NCBI GenBank assembly: GCA_027482725.1
Contig: JAIXVT010000076.1
Coordinates: 1 to 9,603 of the forward strand
Direction of reading: 5' to 3'
DNA length: 9,603 bases
Source: Pseudomonadota bacterium
Lineage (GTDB): Bacteria > Bdellovibrionota > UBA1018 > CAIMNF01
In this document: in pieces, positions 1 to 5,754 of the stretch
Position numbering within the stretch: the first letter of the stretch is position 1
How the letters are laid out: each line of letters starts with the position of its first letter
Program-made: the position numbers and the translations under genes
Notes under the pieces: model-generated
Database searches by the model: none
What the model was told of the DNA's origin: nothing
What the model saw: the letters and a program-made list of their open reading frames with translations, nothing else

Positions 1-2
1 AA

Positions 3-914
3 CCTCGGTCATTGATTCAAGATAAGATCTCAGCGCTCAAAATCCCGGCACATCATCTCGGTTCTCAGATCAAGTTCTCCACTCAAGAACAAAACATTAC
101 CCTGTCCTTCGAAGATTCTGCACCCAACTCCCTCTTAGCGTCTATCCAGATTGTCCCCACCCAAGGGAAGGGCTCTACACAAACGGTGGGCGAATTCGCG
201 TTGCCTCCAGAAATCGTCGCTACCCTATCTGCGTCAGACTCTCCATTTATTCGGGAACTCCTTAAACGGGATGCGTTTCCCCAAGATCTCCAAAATGCCG
301 TTGTCGCCGCAGAGGATCAGCATTTTTTTGAGCATTGGGGAATCGATCCCAAAGGATTTCTGCGCGCAATCATTGTCAATCTGAAATCGTTCTCGTTCAC
401 CCAAGGGGGGAGCACGATCACCCAGCAATTGGTCAAAAATCTATTGGGCCGTCGGGACCGTAATCTCTACCTCAAGATCAACGAACTTTTTTTAGCGCTC
501 CTGATTGAACTTAAATACACCAAACAAGAAATTCTTGAGCGCTACTTGAACGAAGTCTACTTGGGGCAAATCGGTCGCTGGGAGGTGCGCGGATTTTCTG
601 AAGGTGCGCGGTATTTTTTTTCTAAACCTGTTGGCGAACTCAATACCGGAGAAATCGCTCTCCTTGTGGGGCTCATTAAAGGGCCGGGGTTCTACGCTCC
701 TGATAAACATTTAGATCGTGCAAAAGCACGTCAACGGTATGTGATCGAACGCTTGATCGAACTCCAGAAAATTTCTCCAGAACAGGGTAAAGCTGCGTTA
801 TTGGCCCCGCTCCGACTTTCTCCGCCACCACAGACCTCCAACCGGGCACCCTACTATGTCGATGCGATCCGAGCGGAGACGCAAAAAGCTTTAGAGCGTG
901 ATTTTAACGCTTAA
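3..914 (+). CDS. mrcB: PBP1B-type peptidoglycan glycosyltransferase half (5'-truncated by window, ends at in-frame TAA)
   Basis: This half polymerises lipid II into glycan strands at the periplasmic face of the inner membrane (family GT51). Numbering from the TTG at 12, the catalytic-Glu motif EDQHFFEHWG is at 101-110, GGSTITQQ at 132-139, motif 3 as LKINE at 154-158, and RYLNEVYLGQ at 177-186. The stretch GQIGRWEVRGF aligns from memory with GQSGDNEIRGF of E. coli PBP1B, which favours PBP1B over PBP1A. Residues 1-80 look like the remnant of the UB2H-like region. The frame is open to base 3, so the TTG at 12 is not a convincing start; the cytoplasmic tail and membrane anchor must lie upstream. 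Oddities: the Arg expected in motif 3 (RKxxE) is Leu154, and translation meets TAA at 912-914 just before the transpeptidase linker. Family assignment is firm; whether the product is made and active is not known. Confidence 0.9.
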   Translation, partial: PRSLIQDKISALKIPAHHLGSQIKFSTQEQNITLSFEDSAPNSLLASIQIVPTQGKGSTQTVGEFALPPEIVATLSASDSPFIRELLKRDAFPQDLQNAVVAAEDQHFFEHWGIDPKGFLRAIIVNLKSFSFTQGGSTITQQLVKNLLGRRDRNLYLKINELFLALLIELKYTKQEILERYLNEVYLGQIGRWEVRGFSEGARYFFSKPVGELNTGEIALLVGLIKGPGFYAPDKHLDRAKARQRYVIERLIELQKISPEQGKAALLAPLRLSPPPQTSNRAPYYVDAIRAETQKALERDFNA

Positions 915-968
915 GAAATTCAAGACCTAGGCCTACAAGTCTACACCACAGTAAACCCTACACTGAGC

Positions 969-2075
969 GTGAACGCTCAAAACAAACTCGATGACATTTT
1001 AAGCAAACTCCCCCACGCCGAAGCTTTGCAAGGGGCATTTGTGATCTTAGAGAATAAAACAGGTAACGTGATCGCTCTATCGGGTGGACGAGACTATTCC
1101 AAAAGCAATTTTAATCGCTTTCTGAACATGAAGCGTCAGATCGGTTCCTTGTTTAAGCCGGTGGTCGTTTTAACCGCGCTCAAAAAAGGGAAATCAGAAT
1201 CAGGAATTCTCTTTACTCAAAAAACACCGATCTCCAATGCCCCAGTGCAATGGAAGCCGGGCCCCAACCAGCCTCTATGGCAACCCAAAAACTACGAAAA
1301 AACACCGGAAAATTGGGTGAATTTAGATGATGTTCTCACTCGCTCACTGAATATTCCAACGGTGCGCTTGGCTAAAGAAATCGGTATCGGCGCAATCATT
1401 GATACCGCTCGTCTCCTCGGTTTGGTTTCCCCGCTACCCGAAGTCCCCTCTCTCGCTTTGGGGTCAGCCGAATGCGGCTTACTCGAGCTTGCCGTTAGCT
1501 TTAGTACCCTTGCCCGTTCGGGAAACAGGATTGAACCCCAACTTATCCACTCGATTAACGCCCCGGATGGCACACCGCTTTTTGAATCCACACCCCGAGA
1601 ATCCCAAAAAATCGAGCCGGGGCTCGCCGATCTCATGACCAAAATCCTGATGCGCACGTTTGATCCGTTTGGTACCGCAAAGCGCGCCAAAGCGCTGGGC
1701 CTCACACTCCAAGCTGCCGGGAAAACCGGAACCACCAACGACTATCGTGATGCCTGGTTTGCGGGCTACACTCCTGAGCACACGCTTGTGGTTTGGGTTG
1801 GTCCAGACGAATTGTCGAGCCAAAAACCCCCATCCATCACAGGTGCAAGCCATGCCCTTCCCGTTTGGGTGGGTCTCGCACACCTGTTAGAAAAAATGGG
1901 AGCGGAGTCGCAGTTTCGTGAGAGCGAGTTTTTAGAACCGATGAATTTCGATAAAAACACAGGACTTCAAAGCACGGCATCTTGTCCCGAATCTCAGAAG
2001 GTTTCGGGATATGCCCTAAAAGGGCAAAGTTCCCTGCCGGAATCTTGTAGTCCACAGACTGTGGGCCTTGAATAA
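969..2075 (+). CDS. mrcB: PBP1B-type transpeptidase half (downstream of the in-frame stop)
   Basis: This is the D,D-transpeptidase (penicillin-binding) domain, which cross-links peptide stems in the periplasm. All three active-site motifs are intact: SLFK (nucleophile Ser60, Lys63) within RQIGSLFKP, SLN at 126-128, and KTGT at 252-255. The C terminus carries the usual class A tail with a Cys pair (SCPES and ESC). RQIGSLFKP resembles RSIGSLAKP of E. coli PBP1B. The reading frame is that of the upstream half, and homology continues back to base 915 (EIQDLGLQVYTTVNP, the normal linker before this domain). The GTG at 969 is only the first usable start codon and has no visible Shine-Dalgarno sequence. 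A product started there would lack a membrane anchor and signal peptide, so as a stand-alone protein it would be stranded in the cytoplasm. It more likely belongs to one gene with the upstream half. Confidence 0.88.
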   Translation: MNAQNKLDDILSKLPHAEALQGAFVILENKTGNVIALSGGRDYSKSNFNRFLNMKRQIGSLFKPVVVLTALKKGKSESGILFTQKTPISNAPVQWKPGPNQPLWQPKNYEKTPENWVNLDDVLTRSLNIPTVRLAKEIGIGAIIDTARLLGLVSPLPEVPSLALGSAECGLLELAVSFSTLARSGNRIEPQLIHSINAPDGTPLFESTPRESQKIEPGLADLMTKILMRTFDPFGTAKRAKALGLTLQAAGKTGTTNDYRDAWFAGYTPEHTLVVWVGPDELSSQKPPSITGASHALPVWVGLAHLLEKMGAESQFRESEFLEPMNFDKNTGLQSTASCPESQKVSGYALKGQSSLPESCSPQTVGLE

Positions 2076-2079
2076 CGTG

Positions 2080-4209
2080 ATGCGCATCAATCCACTCCTT
2101 TCGATTTTCAGGCACGGCCCCACGATCCTATTTTGCGTCGTAGCGATCCTCAGTAATTTTGTGATTTTCTCCAAAATTTCCCTATCACAAATGGACCTTG
2201 CCGGACATTTAGCGAGTGCATGGAAAGTCCATCAAGGATTATGGCACCACTACATTCTGAGTATTTTCAGTGGTTCCGTTCAAGGGCTGTTTTATCCTCC
2301 GCTCGAGGACTTTATTTTGGCCGGATTACTCCATTTACCTGTTCATCCGGTCGTCGTTTTTAAGTCTTACCTGATCCTCATTTGGAGCTGCTTTATCCTT
2401 CAATGGGCATGGGTAAGTCGACAATTCACCACACGCCTTGCGCAATGGTTTTTTTGCATTGCCCTCATGACTGTGCTTTTTACCCAGAAGGAAAATTTGC
2501 TCCAAGATCAGGGCTTAGGTTTTATAGACTTGTTTGTTACAGGGCTAACAAGCGAATTTTTAGGCGCTCTTTTTTTAATGGAGTACCTGAGGCGTTGGTT
2601 TAGAAAAACAGACTCACTCGCTTCATCCACCTTACTGATGTCGGGGACAATCGCCTCTCATATCGTAGTCAGTTTGGTTTTTGGAATCATCGTTATCGCG
2701 CAACTTGTTACCGAACCCAAACGCCGAAAACACTTGTTATTGGCGGGTACTTTTTCTTTGGCGATCACAGCCGGATACTGGGTCCCTTTTTTGGCCTATA
2801 GATCTTTTATTGCCTCCTCCCTCATCACGCGGAGCACGTCGTTGACGCTATTTCTCTTGGCAATACCCTTGTGGTTTTTTGTATCAAAAAAAACCCGGAT
2901 TCTTTTAGGCATCGGGATCGGATTTGCGGGGGTGCAGCTCTTGGGAGAATGGTCATTTACACGTGACCTCCTCCCTTCGTTTCACTATTATCGCCTCACC
3001 ATTTTTTTTATATTTGCGTGGGTCTTTGGATTAACTCTGATTTTAGATAGAACGCGAATTAAAATTTTACGCTTAGGGATTGCGGGTACCGGGTTGCTCT
3101 TGGTTTTCATTATTTTTAAAGGGGGTATCACTGATTTTTTATTCAAAAAAATCGCACAAAAAGACATTAAAGATACCGCGATTCATCTCAGGCCCTATCG
3201 CGTTCCCCAAGACTTGGGACGCACGCTGGTGATCGGAGACTACAGGTCCGCAGATTTTGGAATCGACTCCCTTCTGATGATTCAAGATCCCCACTTTAAA
3301 TCCACCAAAGGACTTTTTTGGGAGAGCAGCAAAAATAACATGCTCCAAAGCTCCTACCTCTCCACACTCCTTACTCCGCCCATGGTGCTCGATTATTACT
3401 ATTTTAAAGGCTATTCTTGCGAGATTCAGAACTGTCTTCTTGACACCTATATCAGGCGCTACGCGGTTCAACAGATCGTTAGCTCCCCACATTTTGAACA
3501 ACGCTATTTACCCTTGGAACGCCAAGTGTGTTACCGCACCTGGCTCCAATCCCAAGGAACAACACATTATGGCTGGAGCGATGGCGGAGCTGTTTTTGTC
3601 GAGGGATCGGGACTACGGGTGCTCAACCTTGTCCCAAAAACGCACGAATCGTCTCGATATTTTCAACTTGTTGAAACGATTGCCCCAGATCAAATCCGCG
3701 GAATTGAGATAAAAAATTCCATGAACATTGCCGAGCGCATCCGGTCTGATTTCTATTCGTGCGAATCGGCGAGATCCACATCGTCTCCCCCACGGTTTTT
3801 ATTTGAAATGAATGCGGACCAGCATGCCAAACTTTTCAGTCATCAACCTGCTCTGGACCGAACTCCATCACATCCTCTTAGCGCCGAAGTCATTCGCCTA
3901 ATCCCTTCCCATCCCGATGTGCTCCGGTTCAATGTAAGCGATTCACAACCCAAACTCACCATTGCCAAAGTTTCTGATTTACCTGGGTTAGTGGTACAGC
4001 GAAAGAACGGTGAAGTCTGGGAATCCATTCCTCATTTTACAGGGATTGGATTTATTGTGTTTTGGACCCATGGAGAAACCCGGCTGACTTACATCAAACC
4101 GATTCTTGTTCGGATTGCAGAGGGAGTTTCATTGTTTACTGTTTTGATTGGAATCCTAGGATTATTGATTCCACTCTTACGACCAAGAATCCCGTCACGA
4201 CGACCCTGA
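2080..4209 (+). CDS. Large polytopic membrane protein, GT-C / PTPS-related or YfhO-like
   Basis: A protein of about 709 residues with roughly ten hydrophobic segments in residues 12-350, a large soluble region (about 351-675), and a final membrane segment near 677-700 followed by a basic tail. Features recalling GT-C-fold envelope proteins (the 'PTPS-related' membrane family and YfhO-like proteins) are an early D39LAGH43 in the first extracytoplasmic loop, LFYPPL at 70-75, and FHYYRL at 301-306. The C-terminal pattern also fits: a short beta-rich module ending in a strand-like stretch and one membrane helix. In such families the loop acid is expected to handle a lipid-linked sugar, but no substrate can be named here. 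The ATG at 2080 lies 4 bases after the PBP1B stop, suggesting coupled translation; TTG 2068 and GTG 2077 are in-frame alternatives, and no clear Shine-Dalgarno sequence helps choose. The family call is by pattern only and moderately sure; membrane topology is surer. Confidence 0.75.
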   Translation: MRINPLLSIFRHGPTILFCVVAILSNFVIFSKISLSQMDLAGHLASAWKVHQGLWHHYILSIFSGSVQGLFYPPLEDFILAGLLHLPVHPVVVFKSYLILIWSCFILQWAWVSRQFTTRLAQWFFCIALMTVLFTQKENLLQDQGLGFIDLFVTGLTSEFLGALFLMEYLRRWFRKTDSLASSTLLMSGTIASHIVVSLVFGIIVIAQLVTEPKRRKHLLLAGTFSLAITAGYWVPFLAYRSFIASSLITRSTSLTLFLLAIPLWFFVSKKTRILLGIGIGFAGVQLLGEWSFTRDLLPSFHYYRLTIFFIFAWVFGLTLILDRTRIKILRLGIAGTGLLLVFIIFKGGITDFLFKKIAQKDIKDTAIHLRPYRVPQDLGRTLVIGDYRSADFGIDSLLMIQDPHFKSTKGLFWESSKNNMLQSSYLSTLLTPPMVLDYYYFKGYSCEIQNCLLDTYIRRYAVQQIVSSPHFEQRYLPLERQVCYRTWLQSQGTTHYGWSDGGAVFVEGSGLRVLNLVPKTHESSRYFQLVETIAPDQIRGIEIKNSMNIAERIRSDFYSCESARSTSSPPRFLFEMNADQHAKLFSHQPALDRTPSHPLSAEVIRLIPSHPDVLRFNVSDSQPKLTIAKVSDLPGLVVQRKNGEVWESIPHFTGIGFIVFWTHGETRLTYIKPILVRIAEGVSLFTVLIGILGLLIPLLRPRIPSRRP

Positions 4210-5664
4210 GCCGTCGCCCGAGCCCTCTGCACTGCCTGATCCACTGCCTGATCCACTCCCTGATCCCGAACCTTCTGCACTGCCCGATCCACTCCCTGAT
4301 CCCGAGCCTTCTGCACTGCCCGATCCACTCCCTGATCCAAATTGTGTTCCGTAAGCAGTCAGTGTCCATTCGTCTGCCGCTGGATCATAGACCAATTTCC
4401 CAAGCGAGCCATAGATAGACCCTAATCCAATAATCTGTCCCGACTGCGATTCTATAGCATCCATCATCGAGAAATGACGTAAATATTGCGCAGCACCGAA
4501 ACTCAGTTCAATCTCGCGCCAAGGAGACCCAGCTTGCACCGATCTCCAAAACTTCTGACCATTCATTGTAGTCATCAACACGTAACCCGGAGTAGACAAA
4601 AGTTGTGAGCCATTCCAAAAATTCTGGGGAAGTCCGGCGGATGCGTCCTGCCAAGACCTATCGGATACGTTCAAGATTTGAGTGATGGGGGCTAAACCCT
4701 GCGGCGTCTGTCCCCAATTCAAATGAAATAACACCTGATTGGATCCGATCGGCGTTCCTGAAAAAGGAGAACTTGCTCCCCCTAAACGGGGACCATGCTC
4801 CACGGGCAACCAGCCGTCACGAGAGCGCAAAAAAACCAAATCGGTAACCCGGCTCTGTTCAGGGAAACCGTAAAATCCTAGCAATCCTTGTGCGGTCGGT
4901 AAAAAACCACTCAATCGGAGCCCCGATCTTTTCGTCCAAGTAAAGCCACCATCCGTCGAAGTGTATGTTCCCTCTGGATCTGAAATATAAAGCTCTTGAT
5001 CGCCGTCCCCGTAAAAAGCTTCAATCTGGGATTGCCCGAAAAAACCGATCGTAGGTAGTCCAGCACTCAAATTCTCCCATTCACCAAACCGTTCTCCCGA
5101 ACATGCCGATTGACGGAGCAACTGAGACGAAGGAACAGAAGGGAATGCAGCCAAGTCTACTACCAGCACATAAAAATAACCGCGATGATAAACAATTTTT
5201 GGCCTTCGGTATTCATTCCCTAGAGTGAGGAGTTTTTTCCAGTTTTGTCCCTGATCCGCGCTCAGATAAAAGCCTTGATCCACAGAGGCCAAAGCGGAAC
5301 CCACCCCTTCATTGGAAAACTCGCCCACAATAAATCCAGGGAAGGAAGCCGCGACAGAAGCCAAACCCGGTGTCAGCGCATCAATGGGGACAACGGGTTG
5401 GGCTCCAGAAGAACAGGACGAGGCCAGCGCGCTTGCCGCTTGCGACAAGCTCTGGGCCTCTCTCCCTGCAAAATCAGCCGAAATAACCACATCCGGACTC
5501 ACGGGATCATCAAAACCCAGAAATGCTCCGGGACCACGACTCTCGCCATTAGGGTTTTTGGACCCTGCCGAATTGATTTTCATCGTGCAGGCGGACCCCA
5601 ATAGCGCAACGGCAACCACCGCCGCAAAATCCCCATAAAATGAAAAGAATCTTCCCCGACCCAT
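4195..5664 (-). CDS. Putative BNR/Asp-box beta-propeller lipoprotein with Gly-Ser repeat tail
   Basis: An exported protein of 489 residues. The N terminus has a basic n-region (MGRGR), a hydrophobic core (about 13-22) and Cys26 in LLGSAC, so lipoprotein processing is likely, although Gly at -3 is not classical. Two clear Asp boxes (SxDxGxxW) occur: SADQGQNW at 135-142 and STDGGFTW at 236-243. Weaker relatives are SVQAGSPW (375-382) and two similar stretches, WENLSAGLP (196-204) and WQDASAGLP (338-346). Asp boxes mark beta-propeller blades in sialidases, sortilin-like and Ycf48-like proteins; no sialidase active site is recognisable, so binding or scaffolding is more likely than catalysis. Residues 443-489 are almost only Gly and Ser with AEG spacers. 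AGGAG at 5666-5670 is only 1 base from the ATG, unusually close, but in-frame stops just upstream exclude an earlier ATG. The 3' end overlaps the convergent membrane-protein gene by 15 bases. Confidence 0.85.
   Translation of the reverse strand: MGRGRFFSFYGDFAAVVAVALLGSACTMKINSAGSKNPNGESRGPGAFLGFDDPVSPDVVISADFAGREAQSLSQAASALASSCSSGAQPVVPIDALTPGLASVAASFPGFIVGEFSNEGVGSALASVDQGFYLSADQGQNWKKLLTLGNEYRRPKIVYHRGYFYVLVVDLAAFPSVPSSQLLRQSACSGERFGEWENLSAGLPTIGFFGQSQIEAFYGDGDQELYISDPEGTYTSTDGGFTWTKRSGLRLSGFLPTAQGLLGFYGFPEQSRVTDLVFLRSRDGWLPVEHGPRLGGASSPFSGTPIGSNQVLFHLNWGQTPQGLAPITQILNVSDRSWQDASAGLPQNFWNGSQLLSTPGYVLMTTMNGQKFWRSVQAGSPWREIELSFGAAQYLRHFSMMDAIESQSGQIIGLGSIYGSLGKLVYDPAADEWTLTAYGTQFGSGSGSGSAEGSGSGSGSGSAEGSGSGSGSGSGSGSAEGSGDGSGSS
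4223..4338 (-). repeat. 36-bp tandem repeat (12-bp substructure) encoding the Gly-Ser tail
   Basis: Three units lie head to tail: 4307-4338 (partial), 4271-4306 (36 bp) and 4223-4270 (48 bp, a 36-bp unit with 12 bp duplicated inside). On the + strand each unit starts CCTTCTGCACTGCC or a one-base variant (CCCTCTGCACTGCC) and ends in CTCCCTGATCC. On the coding strand it specifies a 12-residue period of Gly-Ser pairs with one AEG. All unit lengths are multiples of three, so gain or loss of units keeps the frame. Because the repeat has no stops in several frames it creates spurious ORFs on both strands. Confidence 0.9.
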
Positions 5665-5672
5665 TCTCCTAT

Positions 5673-5695
5673 TTTTATTTAATTATTAAATAAAA
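5673..5695. promoter_or_regulatory. Perfect 23-bp A/T palindrome in the divergent intergenic region
   Basis: Arms TTTTATTTAAT (5673-5683) and ATTAAATAAAA (5685-5695) are exact inverted complements around a single central T at 5684. The element sits 2 bases upstream of the AGGAG of the minus-strand lipoprotein gene. It could be a dimer-protein operator, part of the lipoprotein promoter (minus-strand TATATT or TATTTT lies at its distal edge, 5692-5699), or a weak leader hairpin. It contains no G or C, so a low-complexity coincidence is possible, but 11 consecutive matching pairs is more than expected. Confidence 0.4.
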
Positions 5696-5725
5696 TATAG
5701 CTTCTTTACCGACACACGATCTTCA

Positions 5726-5754
5726 TTGACACACTGGGGCCAAAATGATACCAT
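5726..5754 (+). promoter_or_regulatory. Possible sigma-70-like promoter of the kinase-regulator operon
   Basis: An exact TTGACA (5726-5731) is followed after 17 bases by TACCAT (5749-5754, 4 of 6 to TATAAT). If used, transcription would start near 5760, downstream of the ATG at 5745 and just before the in-frame ATG at 5763. It would therefore fit only a near-leaderless message starting at 5763. The -10 match is weak and the call is tentative. Confidence 0.2.

Larger units (their letters stand above)
3..2075 (+). pseudogene. mrcB: Whole PBP1B gene, interrupted by one nonsense codon
   Basis: Reading 3-2075 in one frame gives a complete class A PBP order (UB2H-like remnant, glycosyltransferase, linker, transpeptidase, Cys-containing tail) with a single TAA at 912-914. 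No insertion, deletion or frameshift is needed to join the halves. A GAA to TAA change would give the family-like linker FNAEEIQDLGLQVYTT. Alternatives are a recent pseudogene, a base-call error, or stop readthrough. TAA is a normal stop elsewhere in this window (2073-2075, 7635-7637, 9070-9072), so a reassigned genetic code is not supported. The otherwise well-kept coding sequence argues for a very recent event or an error. Confidence 0.65.

Noticed and set aside
912..914. Genome-wide stop-codon reassignment (TAA read as an amino acid)
   Set aside because: TAA ends other genes here at sensible C termini (2073-2075, 7635-7637, 9070-9072).
1566..1580. TGGCAC-containing sites (here and near 2241 and 6982) as sigma-54 promoters
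   Set aside because: All lie within coding sequence and none has the required GC at the -12 element with correct spacing.
1292..1883. Antisense open frames (1292-1738 and 1479-1883) inside the PBP transpeptidase
   Set aside because: Composition looks like a shadow of the coding strand and no family motifs appear; the + strand carries the SxxK, SxN and KTG motifs here.
4207..4340. Repeat as a CRISPR array or attachment site
   Set aside because: Units are contiguous with no unique spacers and lie in frame within a coding region; no cas or integrase genes are present.
4062..4418. Open frames on both strands across the repeat (for example 4062-4418 +, 4089-4340 - and 4136-4369 -) with repetitive Leu/Ile/His- or Asp/Gln/Val-rich translations
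   Set aside because: They are side effects of a tandem repeat whose period is a multiple of three and lacks stops; they have no start signals, and the Gly-Ser frame is the one joined to a real protein.
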